Assembly: GCA_016929355.1 (NCBI GenBank)
Contig: JAFGJA010000021.1
Span: forward strand, 1 to 10,665
Length of the DNA: 10,665 nt
From: Anaerolineae bacterium
GTDB lineage: Bacteria > Chloroflexota > Anaerolineae > Aggregatilineales > Aggregatilineaceae
Direction of reading: 5' to 3'
Shown: in pieces, positions 1 through 8,310 of the stretch
Numbering within the stretch: position 1 is the stretch's first letter
Layout of the letters: every line of letters starts with the position of its first letter
Notes under the pieces: generated by a model
Seen by the model: only the letters and a program-made list of their open reading frames with translations
Database searches by the model: none
Told to the model about the DNA's origin: nothing
Program-made: the position numbers and the translations under genes

Positions 1-1950
1 CGCGCGGGCGAGATCGTCGGGGGCGACTTCGTACACCGGGAAATAGTGCCGCGCGAGGTAATATTCCACCGGGCGCGTGGACCAGGGAATAAACGAACTG
101 CTGTTGATCACCAACCAGAGGCGATCCGTCTGTTGGGCATAGTGGGCGAAAAGCAGCGTTTCAGAGGGGTTGACCAGTTCATCGGGATAGACGGAAACCC
201 GTTTAGGTTGTTGTTCCGGGCTGTAACGCTCACCGGGGGCGGCGGGTAGCGTGTACACGGTGGGTTGATCTAATTTGTAGTAGTTCATGAAAAATTCGGC
301 ATAAGTCGGATCGTTGAGGACGATCACATCGTTCGCTGCCAGTTCCGGTTTAAGCTGGTAGAGCAAATCCAGTGTGGGTTGAAAATCGCCGGAATAGCGC
401 ATATCTTTGCGAATCGCGTACAGTCCCCCGCCGAGCGTGATCGCTGTGACCAACACCAGCGATCCCGCCGTGAATACAAATGTCGCGCTATTCGAGGGCA
501 GATGTTCTGGGCGGCGTACCCACCAGATGATCCAGCCGAGAGCAACAATCGCTAACACCGCGCATAAAACCGGCAGCAGCCACGTTTGCCCTACCGCGTA
601 CTGCCACGCCCAATCTACGTCACGATCACCGAGCAGATCGAGATAGCCGGGAATGGGGGATTTGCGGAAGGTCCAAATATCGTCATAAGCAAAGCGTTCC
701 TGTTCGGTCAGGCTGTCATAATACTGTTGGATGGAGATCAACGAGGCGAGGACTTGAATCCCCGCGCTGACCAGAAACAGCGCGAGTGCCGCCGCGTATT
801 GCCACCATGCCGCGCGATGTTCCAGCAGGGAGGCGAAAATGGGCAGCAGCCACAACGCGATAAAGGGTGTGACCGGGACCAGATAGCGCGCGCCCCAACC
901 GAGGCCGCCCGTCCATTGGTCTTCGCCACGCACCAACGCATACCCGATCACAAAGGTGATCAGCATCACGAGCGGCACGGCGATCTGCCGCCTGCGCCCC
1001 TCGCGGATCAACCGCCGCCAACCGAAAAAGCCAAGCAGCAGGATCGGGGAAAACAACCACAGGCTGCGGCCCGGACTGAACATATAACCGCGCATGGCTG
1101 CGGATGCGCCGGAAATATTGCTGCGGGCCTGTTCCATGCGGGCAGTGAACGCATAGCGGCGCGAGATGTTGAACAGCGTATCGGCATTAAGAATGATCAG
1201 CGCCAGCGCGCCGAGAAATAGAATGATGCCGAGGATCACGAAGACGGTGCGGCGGGTGAAGCGGATATTTTTCAGGCGCGAGGGCAGCGCTTCAACGATG
1301 ATCGCCGGGATTAAGAGCAGCGAGACTTCTTTGGAGAACAACGCTCCGGCAAAGGCCAATGCCAGCGCGATCCAGGCGAACCAGGGTCGTTTGCCGGCAG
1401 CGAGGCGGTGACGCACGATCATCACCAGATACACGGTAAGCAGGGCCAGCAGCGTAAACAGGGGTTCGCGGAAATAGGTACGGCTGTAGGGCCATGCAAT
1501 TGTACCGAGGCCGTATACTAATGCGGTCAGCGCCGCGACCCGCGCCCGGTAGCCGAGGCCGAGGCCGTAAGCATAGACGACGCCCGCCGTGAGCGCCGTG
1601 ATCACGATGTTGAACAACCAGACGGTATGGGCCAGGCCGATACCGGGCAAGGCTTGCGCGATCAGAAAGAGGACAGAAGCTAATACGGGTTGGAGCGGTT
1701 CGGTATCGGCGGGTGGGGGATTCACCGCATCCAGTGAGATCGGCGGGAAGGCGTCGAATTCGTAGTTTTGTTCGAGCGTGCCGCGCCGAGCCATGCTCTC
1801 GGTGGCATCGAACAGGAACCATTCATCGCGGCTGACTGCGTAACCGCGATAGGTCAGGAAATAGACCGCGATCAACAGGACAATCAAACCGAGGCCAATC
1901 GCCCATCTACGCCAGGGATTTGGGGTAGGAAGCGGAGGAGAAACCGTCAT
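1..1950 (-). CDS. GT-C fold membrane glycosyltransferase (PMT/ArnT/GT39-like), 3' end beyond window
   Basis: The frame is open for 650 codons from an ATG at 1950 to the window edge, with no stop, so the C-terminus is missing. A first membrane helix (about residues 17-34) is followed by Asp42-Glu43 in the motif SRDEW. This acidic pair sits where GT-C enzymes of the PMT/ArnT type have their catalytic first-loop acid. Many hydrophobic segments follow to about residue 511 (for example around 90-190, 215-260 and 360-400). From about 512 there is a hydrophilic C-terminal domain, probably extracytoplasmic. Family knowledge: such enzymes use polyprenyl-phosphate-linked sugars as donors and glycosylate lipids, glycans or proteins outside the cell membrane. 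Donor and acceptor cannot be read here. The ATG overlaps the stop of the upstream GT4 gene by 4 bases (ATGA), which fixes the start and suggests coupled translation. Certain as a membrane GT-C-like protein, less so for the exact family. Confidence 0.85.
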   Translation of the reverse strand, partial: MTVSPPLPTPNPWRRWAIGLGLIVLLIAVYFLTYRGYAVSRDEWFLFDATESMARRGTLEQNYEFDAFPPISLDAVNPPPADTEPLQPVLASVLFLIAQALPGIGLAHTVWLFNIVITALTAGVVYAYGLGLGYRARVAALTALVYGLGTIAWPYSRTYFREPLFTLLALLTVYLVMIVRHRLAAGKRPWFAWIALALAFAGALFSKEVSLLLIPAIIVEALPSRLKNIRFTRRTVFVILGIILFLGALALIILNADTLFNISRRYAFTARMEQARSNISGASAAMRGYMFSPGRSLWLFSPILLLGFFGWRRLIREGRRRQIAVPLVMLITFVIGYALVRGEDQWTGGLGWGARYLVPVTPFIALWLLPIFASLLEHRAAWWQYAAALALFLVSAGIQVLASLISIQQYYDSLTEQERFAYDDIWTFRKSPIPGYLDLLGDRDVDWAWQYAVGQTWLLPVLCAVLAIVALGWIIWWVRRPEHLPSNSATFVFTAGSLVLVTAITLGGGLYAIRKDMRYSGDFQPTLDLLYQLKPELAANDVIVLNDPTYAEFFMNYYKLDQPTVYTLPAAPGERYSPEQQPKRVSVYPDELVNPSETLLFAHYAQQTDRLWLVINSSSFIPWSTRPVEYYLARHYFPVYEVAPDDLARA

Positions 1951-3149
1951 GATTTAGCTGCCAGCAATTTTTGGTAAAGGGCGGCCAAGTCGCTCGCTAA
2001 CCGGCTAATGTCGTAGGCGGCGATCACAGCCTGTTGGGTGGCGGTTTGTACGTTTTTGTCCGATTCAGTTGCCCCGCCGGTTAACGTCGCTCCGGTTGCA
2101 TTCGTGGCGGCGTCTATGATTGCATCGGCCAGCGCGCCGGGATCATGGGGCGGGACGAGGCGCCCGTAGTCGCCATTGCGCAGCAGGTCCGGCACGCCGC
2201 CGACTGCCGTCGAGACTACCGCGACTCCGGCGGCTAACGCCTCAATGATCGAGACGGGTGTGCCCTCGTTATCCGATGAAATGACCAGCACATCCATATC
2301 GCTGTAGGCGGGTTTGAGGTCTTGCAGCCAGCCGGTAAAGGTTACTGCGTCGCGCAAATTGAGCGTGTCAACGTGCGCTTCGATCTCGGCGCGGCGCTCG
2401 CCATCGCCAATGATGACAAACTGCGCGTTGGGAATCGTGCGGCGCACCTGATCCGCCGCTTGCAAAAACAGCGCGTGATTTTTGATCGGGACCAAGCGCC
2501 CCACAATGCCGATCAAGGGGGCATCGGACGGGATATTAAACTCGGCGCGAAAATCTCCCTGGTGACGGGGCGTTTCAGCATAAGGCGCGAGTTCCAGGCC
2601 GAGCGGTACGATCTCGAATTTGCTAACGGGCGCGATGCGATATTCTGTGACCAATTCATCGCGCAAGCCGGGACTGATCGTGATCAGGCGATCCGACAGG
2701 CGCGCGGTGAAGCGTTCCAGCCAGAGGAATAATTTCGTTTTGACAGGACTGAAATAGCCGTGAAAGACATGCCCATGAAACGTATGCACGCGCACCGGTA
2801 CACGCGCCAACCACGCCGCGATCCGGCCCACAAAGCCCGCTTTAGCGGTATGCGTGTGGACCACATCCGGGCGGAATTGGCGCATCAGTCGCCAGAGCTT
2901 GTACAGCGTTGACAGATCGCGGATCGGGGAGAGCGCGCGACCCAGTTCCGCAATATACACCGGCTCGATGCCGCGCTGCGCCGCGAGATAGGTCATATCG
3001 CCTTCATCGGGGCCGATCTGACCGCAGACCAGCAGACTTTCATAGTCGGGTGGGCTGAGGTGTTCGGTCAGCAGCGTGACGTGGATCGCGGGACCGCCGA
3101 CATTGAGCCGGGCGATAATGCGCATGATACGGATCGGACGTTTAGCCAT
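1947..3149 (-). CDS. GT4 family glycosyltransferase (GT-B fold)
   Basis: A 400-residue cytoplasmic or membrane-associated sugar transferase acting on a nucleotide-sugar donor. The N-terminal acceptor domain starts with MRIIARLNVGGPAIHV (glycine-rich loop at 17-20) and contains HTHTAKAGF (98-106), both typical of GT4. The C-terminal donor domain has GIVGRLVPIKN with Arg218 and Lys223 for the nucleotide diphosphate, IIGDG (246-250), and the EX7E motif as Glu295 and Glu303. Length is normal for the family. The C-terminus is odd: about residues 348-374 form a Thr/Ala/Gly-rich stretch where GT4 proteins usually have a charged helix. The start is supported by AAGGA five bases upstream of the ATG. 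The gene follows the amidotransferase gene after an 83-base spacer that carries a dispersed repeat, and overlaps the next gene by 4 bases. Sugar specificity is unknown. Confidence 0.92.
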   Translation of the reverse strand: MAKRPIRIMRIIARLNVGGPAIHVTLLTEHLSPPDYESLLVCGQIGPDEGDMTYLAAQRGIEPVYIAELGRALSPIRDLSTLYKLWRLMRQFRPDVVHTHTAKAGFVGRIAAWLARVPVRVHTFHGHVFHGYFSPVKTKLFLWLERFTARLSDRLITISPGLRDELVTEYRIAPVSKFEIVPLGLELAPYAETPRHQGDFRAEFNIPSDAPLIGIVGRLVPIKNHALFLQAADQVRRTIPNAQFVIIGDGERRAEIEAHVDTLNLRDAVTFTGWLQDLKPAYSDMDVLVISSDNEGTPVSIIEALAAGVAVVSTAVGGVPDLLRNGDYGRLVPPHDPGALADAIIDAATNATGATLTGGATESDKNVQTATQQAVIAAYDISRLASDLAALYQKLLAAKS

Positions 3150-3157
3150 AAAATTCC

Positions 3158-3194
3158 TTAACCGCAGAGAAAATCAAGGTAAAAACAAGAGAAA
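3158..3194. repeat. 37-base dispersed repeat, copy A
   Basis: On the plus strand it begins ttaaccgcagagaaaa and continues through caaggtaaaa to gagaaa. It matches copy B at 10510-10546 at 34 of 37 positions, without gaps and in the same orientation. It fills much of the 83-base spacer between the amidotransferase gene and the GT4 gene, and its left edge touches the ribosome binding site (AAGGA, 3155-3159) of the GT4 gene. Its ccgcagag core resembles short A-rich intergenic repeats I recall from several bacterial genomes. That resemblance is from memory and unchecked. Confidence 0.75.
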
Positions 3195-3232
3195 CTTTTG
3201 GTGGAGGCTCACATAGGAGTCTGCCTACACAA

Positions 3233-5128
3233 TCAGGGCGCGGCGGGCGTGGCGGGATCGATAAACAGCCGATGCCACCATTCCAGCGTGAGTAAGAGCC
3301 AAATGTGCTGGCCGTAGTTGCGCCGCCCATTGATGTGATCGTCAAGCAACTGCTGCACCGCCGCTTCACGGAAATAGCCGCGCTGCAACGCCACCGGATC
3401 GAGCAGCATGTCGCGCGCATAGTCACGCAAACCTTCACGGAACCAACGTCCCACCGGAACACCAAACCCGTGTTTTTTGCGGTGAATGATCTCATCCGGC
3501 AGCAGCCCGGCGGCGGCTTCTTTCAGGATGTGTTTGGTTGTGCTGCCCTGTAACTTGAGATTCGATGGAATCCGTGCGGCGAGTTCGACCAGCTTGTGAT
3601 CCAGAAACGGCGCGCGCGCTTCGAGCGACGGGGCCATGCTGGACCGATCCGCTTTGATCAGCAGGTCATCGGGCAGATAGGTGATCAGGTTCGCGTCGAG
3701 TAACTGTGTCACGAAATCGCGCGGATCGGCAGGCGCGAACAAGGCTGCGAAATGATCGGTTGGCAGTATGGCGGGTGCTTCCATCAGCGCGGCGATCTGG
3801 TCATTATCGAACAAGCCCACCCATGAGAAATAGGCATCAGTCGGTGACATCGCCGCCCCCGTTACGAATCGGCGCACACGTTGGGCTACGCCGCGATACG
3901 AAGTGGCTTCGGGCAGCAAGCCGACCATACCGCCAATCCCGGCGCGGATCAATCCCGGCAGGTGGCGGTAACGCGCCGCTAGAGTCGCGGCATAAAAACG
4001 CTCGTAGCCCGCAAAGAGTTCGTCGCCCCCATCTCCCGTGAGCGCCACCGTGACGTGATCGCGGGTATGTTTGCTGACGAGATAGGTCGGGATCGCGGAC
4101 GAATCCGCGAAGGGCTGATCGTGATGCCATACGAGGAACGGCAGCAGTTCAATCGCATTGGGTTCCACGATAAATTCGCGGTGATCCGTGCCGAGAATAT
4201 CCGCGACCTGCCGCGCATACGGCGTTTCGTCAAACGATTCTTCGCCCGTAAAACCGATGGCAAAGGTTTTAACGCGCTCGGACGTATGCCGCGCCATATA
4301 TGCCACGATCAGGCTGCTGTCCAATCCGCCGCTCAAAAATGCGCCCAATGGCACATCGCTCAGGAGCCGCATTTTGACTGATTCTTCGAGCGTGGCGCGT
4401 AGTTCGTCCAGGTAATCTTCAGCGCGCGCATTGGGATCGGCCCCGGCGAAAGGTGGTGGCGTCCAATAGACGTGTTTCGTAATCCGCCCCCCCTCGCGCA
4501 CAACCAGCGCATGACCGGGCAGCAGCATCCGAATCCCCGCAAAGAATGTGTGCGGCGCGGGGATGTAACCATAACCGAGCAGCAGAGGCAGCAGATCATG
4601 GTCGGGTTGGCGGGGCACGTCAGGATGCGCCAGCAGCGCCTTGATCTCGGACGCAAAAATCAGGCGGTTCTTGTCATGGTAATAATAAAGCGGCTTCTGC
4701 CCCATGCGATCCCGCGCGAGAACCAGCGTTTGATTCGCCGCATCCCACAGCGCCAGCGCGAACATACCGTGCAAATGTTGCAGAAAATCGATCCCGTGTC
4801 GCTGGTAGAGCGCGATGATCCCCTCGGCGTCCGAGTTGGAGCGGAACGTGTAATCCTGCGCTTGCAGGGTGCGTTTTATCTCAGGGAAATTGTAGACTTC
4901 CCCATTATAGGCCATCGTGATCGCGCCGTCTGTGCTGCGCATGGGCAGCGCCCCGGCGGGCGAGAGGTCTTGAATGGCGAGGCGGCGATTTGCCAGCCCG
5001 CACGCGCCCTCAATGATCACCGCGCCCTGATCCGGTCCACGATGCACAAGGGTATCGTTCATAGCTTCCAGTATGGCGCGCGAGATCGGCGCTCCATCCC
5101 GGTTGAGTATGCCGCAGATGCCGCACAT
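3233..5128 (-). CDS. asnB: Glutamine-hydrolysing asparagine synthase / AsnB-type amidotransferase
   Basis: A 631-residue two-domain enzyme. The N-terminal glutaminase domain (class II, Ntn-type) has the nucleophile Cys2 in MCGICGIL, HRGPDQG (29-35), Arg49, and YNGEVYNF with Asn75, Gly76 and Glu77. The synthetase domain has the ATP pyrophosphatase loop SGGLDSS at 266-272 and a later TGDGGDELFAGYERF motif. All main catalytic elements look intact. The family hydrolyses glutamine and transfers ammonia to an acyl-adenylate, classically aspartate to asparagine. The start at 5128 is chosen because Cys2 must be N-terminal after Met removal, and because it overlaps the preceding stop by one base (TAATG). 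An ATG two codons upstream (5134) lies nearer the GGAG site but would bury the cysteine. Its place between glycosyltransferases suggests it may amidate a uronic-acid sugar instead of making free asparagine. That is inference. Confidence 0.95.
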   Translation of the reverse strand: MCGICGILNRDGAPISRAILEAMNDTLVHRGPDQGAVIIEGACGLANRRLAIQDLSPAGALPMRSTDGAITMAYNGEVYNFPEIKRTLQAQDYTFRSNSDAEGIIALYQRHGIDFLQHLHGMFALALWDAANQTLVLARDRMGQKPLYYYHDKNRLIFASEIKALLAHPDVPRQPDHDLLPLLLGYGYIPAPHTFFAGIRMLLPGHALVVREGGRITKHVYWTPPPFAGADPNARAEDYLDELRATLEESVKMRLLSDVPLGAFLSGGLDSSLIVAYMARHTSERVKTFAIGFTGEESFDETPYARQVADILGTDHREFIVEPNAIELLPFLVWHHDQPFADSSAIPTYLVSKHTRDHVTVALTGDGGDELFAGYERFYAATLAARYRHLPGLIRAGIGGMVGLLPEATSYRGVAQRVRRFVTGAAMSPTDAYFSWVGLFDNDQIAALMEAPAILPTDHFAALFAPADPRDFVTQLLDANLITYLPDDLLIKADRSSMAPSLEARAPFLDHKLVELAARIPSNLKLQGSTTKHILKEAAAGLLPDEIIHRKKHGFGVPVGRWFREGLRDYARDMLLDPVALQRGYFREAAVQQLLDDHINGRRNYGQHIWLLLTLEWWHRLFIDPATPAAP

Positions 5129-6276
5129 TAGCATTTTGTCTCCGATAGCTCACGGTACAGCGTGAGGGTGCATTTGACCATCGTTTCAACGGTAAAGTGA
5201 TTTTCCAGGCGGCGGCGACCTGCTGCCCCGCGTTTGTGCCGTTCGGCGGTGTCTGTTAATGCTTCACGCAGCGCCCCGGCGAGGGTATCCGCATTACGCG
5301 GCGGGACCAGCCAGCCAGTTATGCCATCCTTGACTACTTCGGGGATCGCGCTGATAGTCGTGCTAATCACCGGCACACTGAGCGCCATTGCTTCGAGAAA
5401 GACAAGGCCAAAGCCTTCCCATAACGAGGGCGCGAGAAAGACATCCAGCGCGGCGAAAATCGGATAGGCATCGCTGCACCAGCCGAGAAAATGCACGCGA
5501 TCCGCGATGCCCAGCGTGTGCGCTTCCGCTTGCAGCGCCTCGCGCAGATTGCCATCCCCGGCGATCACGTAACCCGCGTCCGGCACTTGCTCCGCGATCC
5601 GGGCAAACGCGCGCAATCCGTAGATCAACCCTTTCTGTTCGATCAGACGGCAAATGGAACCGACCAGGATCGCATTAGATGGTAGCTGTAGTTCGGCGCG
5701 CAGCTTGGCGCGGGCGGCGGCTGGATCGGGCACGGCGGCGGTGACGGTGGCGGGATCGAGGCCGTAGTGGATCGTGTGAATTTTGCTGGCGGGGACGCCT
5801 TCCACGCGGATCGAAAACTGGCGAATCGCTTCCGAGATGGCGATCCCGGCGTCGGTCTGCGACCATAACCAGCGATGCAGCCAGCGCATAGGTAGTTGGC
5901 GGCGGAATTTGTCGTCGTTGTGGCGGGAACTGACCACATAGGGCACATTAGCTCGCCGCGCCGCCGGGATGCCGTACAGGTCGGCGTGGAGCAGGTGGGT
6001 ATGCAGCATGTCCGGTTTTGTGGTGCGGAAACGGTTTATTAAACGGCCCCACAAGCCCGGATCGAAATGGCGATGAATGGTGATGCGTTCTACTGGAATA
6101 CCCAGCGCGGTGGCGCGATCCACCACCTCCTGCACGGGATTATCCGGCTCGACCAGAATCCACAACCGCGCATCAATACCCTGGGCACGCTGCCCGTGCA
6201 GCAAGACGAGCAAATGCCCCTCAGACCCAGCCGCGCCGGTCATTTTGGAGAGATGCAGGACTCGTGATACAGCCAT
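5128..6276 (-). CDS. GT4 family glycosyltransferase (GT-B fold)
   Basis: A 382-residue retaining glycosyltransferase. The N-terminal domain opens with VLHLSKMTGAAGSEGHLL (loop at 14-20) and contains LHTHLLHADLYG (91-102). The donor-binding half has GSICRLIEQKG with Arg210 and Lys215, IAGDG (248-252), and the EX7E motif LWEGFGLVFLEAMA with Glu287 and Glu295. This is the usual GT4 order and length. It is clearly a different enzyme from the other GT4 protein in the operon, so two linkages are probably made. The ATG lies two bases after the stop of the epimerase gene. No good Shine-Dalgarno site is visible, so translation probably depends on coupling. Its stop TAA shares one base with the start of the amidotransferase gene. 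Donor sugar and acceptor are not predictable from sequence alone. Confidence 0.92.
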   Translation of the reverse strand: MAVSRVLHLSKMTGAAGSEGHLLVLLHGQRAQGIDARLWILVEPDNPVQEVVDRATALGIPVERITIHRHFDPGLWGRLINRFRTTKPDMLHTHLLHADLYGIPAARRANVPYVVSSRHNDDKFRRQLPMRWLHRWLWSQTDAGIAISEAIRQFSIRVEGVPASKIHTIHYGLDPATVTAAVPDPAAARAKLRAELQLPSNAILVGSICRLIEQKGLIYGLRAFARIAEQVPDAGYVIAGDGNLREALQAEAHTLGIADRVHFLGWCSDAYPIFAALDVFLAPSLWEGFGLVFLEAMALSVPVISTTISAIPEVVKDGITGWLVPPRNADTLAGALREALTDTAERHKRGAAGRRRLENHFTVETMVKCTLTLYRELSETKC

Positions 6277-6278
6277 GA

Positions 6279-7238
6279 TCAGGCAGGTGCAGCGTTTTTA
6301 TACCAATCCAGGGTACGCGCCAGCCCTTCCTCAAACGACACCACCGGGTCATAGCCCAACATCTGCCGGGCTTTATCAATCGCGGCCCGCGAATGTTTAA
6401 CATCACCAGCGCGCGGCGCAACAAACACCGGATCAAGGTGTGTGCCGAGCAGCTTGTTCAGCATCTCGACCATATCCAGCAGATTGATGTGATCTCCGCA
6501 CGCGATATTAAACACCTGTCCGGCTACACCTGCCGTATGGCAGGCCAGCAGATTGCCATGCACCACATTTTCAATGAAGGTGAAATCGCGCGATTGCAGC
6601 CCGTCGCCTTCAATCGTGGCGGGACTGTCATCAAGCATCATCGTCACAAACTTGGGGATCACGGCGGCATACGCCGAGAGCGGGTCTTGGCGCGGGCCAA
6701 AGACGTTGAAATAGCGCACGGTGACGGTTTCCAGGCCGTATACTTCGGTGAAGACCTGGCAGTATTGTTCCGCCGCGAGTTTGGCTACCGCATAAGGGGA
6801 AAGGGGCTGCGGGGTCATGTCTTCGGATTTGAACTCTGAGTCGATGTTGCCATAGGCTGACGACGATCCCGCATAGACCACGCGCTTGACACCGGCATCG
6901 CGCGCAGTGAGCAGCACATTAAGTGTCCCGGTGACGTTGTGTTCATTGTTGCTGAGGGGGTCTTCTACCGAGCGTGGCACAGAGGCCAGCGCCGCCAGAT
7001 GAAAGACATAATCGACGCCTTGCATGGCTTTGGCGAGCGCGTCTTTATCGGTGATGCTGATCTCATGCAGATCGATCTGATCGGCGTTGTGAGCTAAATT
7101 GGCGCGATGGCCGGTGGAGAAATTATCCACGACGCGGACGGTATGCCCCTGCTTGAGCAGCGCATCAACCATGTGGGAGCCGATGAAGCCAGCACCACCA
7201 GTGACCAGATAGGTGTGTGTTCGGGTTTCCTGAGTCAT
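6279..7238 (-). CDS. NAD-dependent UDP-sugar 4-epimerase (extended SDR, WbpP/TviC-like)
   Basis: A 319-residue extended short-chain dehydrogenase/reductase. The Rossmann NAD site is TGGAGFIGSH (13-22), with Asp38 after the second strand to bind the ribose. The catalytic Ser lies in SSSAYG (125-130) and the Tyr/Lys pair is YAVAK (Tyr149, Lys153). The stretch RYFNVFGPRQDP followed by SAYAAVIPKF and then GDGLQSRDFTFIENV resembles the WbpP/TviC group. These enzymes interconvert UDP-GlcNAc and UDP-GalNAc or their uronic acids, so it is probably a C4-epimerase feeding UDP-GalNAc-type donors to the operon. UDP-glucose 4-epimerase or a related dehydratase remains possible. The ATG overlaps the stop of the upstream transferase by 4 bases, and two bases separate its own stop from the next gene. 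Confidence 0.9.
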   Translation of the reverse strand: MTQETRTHTYLVTGGAGFIGSHMVDALLKQGHTVRVVDNFSTGHRANLAHNADQIDLHEISITDKDALAKAMQGVDYVFHLAALASVPRSVEDPLSNNEHNVTGTLNVLLTARDAGVKRVVYAGSSSAYGNIDSEFKSEDMTPQPLSPYAVAKLAAEQYCQVFTEVYGLETVTVRYFNVFGPRQDPLSAYAAVIPKFVTMMLDDSPATIEGDGLQSRDFTFIENVVHGNLLACHTAGVAGQVFNIACGDHINLLDMVEMLNKLLGTHLDPVFVAPRAGDVKHSRAAIDKARQMLGYDPVVSFEEGLARTLDWYKNAAPA

Positions 7239-8266
7239 GATTTGTCCCGTTTGTTATGTTTTTGCCTGTTGCGGATATACACGTATTCAAGGAAAAAGAA
7301 GGCTCCCGCCGCCATAAGTACCAGCCGGAACATCAGGTTCAGACCGTCGATGGCGTTGGCGCGCGACAGTTCAATCGCGGCCAGACCCAGCGCGGCGCTG
7401 ACCGCGTAGAGGACCAATACCGCCATTTTCTGACTCAGCCCGATACTGCACAGCCGGTGGGAGGTATGATCCTTGCCCCCTCTCATCGGGGATCGCCGTT
7501 CACGCAGGCGCGTAAATACCACCAGTGTGGTATCAAAAATAGGCACGCCCAGGACCAGAATCGGAACCATACCGGTGATGATCTGCCGGTCTGCCGGAAC
7601 GTTAAAATCCAGCTTGATCGCCAACACCGCCAGAATAAAGCCTAACACCATACTGCCCATGTCGCCCATGAAGGTAGTGGCGGGGTTGAAATTGTAGATC
7701 AGGAAGCCAATCGATGCCCCGGCCAATGCTGCGGCCAGACTGCTCACCAGACTGAGTTCTTCCCGCACCGCCATAATGAAAAAGATGGATGACGCGACTG
7801 CCGTAATCCCTGCCGCGAGTCCGTCCATGTTATCCTGAAAATTCATGGCGTTGGTGATGCCGACGATCCAGAACAGCGTCACGCCAATGTTTAGCGCGTC
7901 GCTGTCAAAGATGCGCACATGGATTCCAGCTACGACGAGCACAATCCCGGCGATTAACTGGGCCGCCATTTTGATCAGAGGTTTCATGCCGTTTCGATCA
8001 TCGACAAAACCAACCAGCGCCAACCAGGTTGCACCCGTGATGATTGCGCCAAATTCCTTCAGATAGAACGGCGGGCTGAACAGTAGCAGCGACACCACAA
8101 ACGCGCCATAGATCGCCAATCCACCCATTAACGGCGTGGGCGATTTATGGACCTTGCGGCTGCTGGGTTGATCCAGTACACCGAGATAGACCGCTAAACG
8201 CTTGGTAATCGGCGTGAAGCCAACCGCCGCCGCGAAACCGGCAATTAAAACCGGGAAAAATTGCAT
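7235..8266 (-). CDS. Polyprenyl-phosphate sugar-1-phosphate transferase (MraY/WecA/TagO family)
   Basis: An integral membrane enzyme of 343 residues with about ten hydrophobic segments. It starts glycan assembly by moving a sugar-1-phosphate (commonly GlcNAc-1-P) from a UDP-sugar to undecaprenyl phosphate on the cytoplasmic face. Family motifs appear in order: RKVHKSPTPLMGGL (37-50), the Mg-binding VGFVDD with Asp89-Asp90, NFQDNMDGLAAG (142-153), FMGDMGS with Asp202, and GGKDHTSHR (263-271), the counterpart of the His-rich loop of WecA/TagO. MraY is less likely given the neighbours. The start is ambiguous. ATG at 8266 gives the usual N-terminus and has GGTGA five bases upstream. GTG at 8275 has AGGTGA five bases upstream, and GTG at 8284 is also in frame. 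First gene of the glycan operon, just downstream of a candidate promoter, and overlapping the epimerase gene by 4 bases. Confidence 0.93.
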   Translation of the reverse strand: MQFFPVLIAGFAAAVGFTPITKRLAVYLGVLDQPSSRKVHKSPTPLMGGLAIYGAFVVSLLLFSPPFYLKEFGAIITGATWLALVGFVDDRNGMKPLIKMAAQLIAGIVLVVAGIHVRIFDSDALNIGVTLFWIVGITNAMNFQDNMDGLAAGITAVASSIFFIMAVREELSLVSSLAAALAGASIGFLIYNFNPATTFMGDMGSMVLGFILAVLAIKLDFNVPADRQIITGMVPILVLGVPIFDTTLVVFTRLRERRSPMRGGKDHTSHRLCSIGLSQKMAVLVLYAVSAALGLAAIELSRANAIDGLNLMFRLVLMAAGAFFFLEYVYIRNRQKHNKRDKS

Positions 8267-8310
8267 AACATTCACCGATATCACCTACTTATGCGGACGA
8301 TGCGGGCGGA

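Noticed and set aside
586..1221. A 211-codon open frame on the plus strand.
   Set aside because: It lies wholly antisense to the membrane glycosyltransferase gene, its translation is charged and low in hydrophobic order with no recognisable motif, and the minus-strand frame has clear GT-C features.
1292..1822. A 176-codon minus-strand frame.
   Set aside because: It overlaps the membrane glycosyltransferase in another frame, is rich in Arg and Pro as expected for an off-frame reading of GC-rich DNA, and shows no domain.
3196..3226. Weak inverted repeat (AGGCTC/GAGTCT) after the amidotransferase stop as a terminator.
   Set aside because: The stem is six pairs with a mismatch or wobble and has no adjacent T-run. 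The downstream glycosyltransferase gene is likely still in the same operon.
4472..5131. A 219-codon open frame on the plus strand.
   Set aside because: It is the antisense shadow of the AsnB glutaminase domain, whose catalytic motifs are intact on the minus strand.
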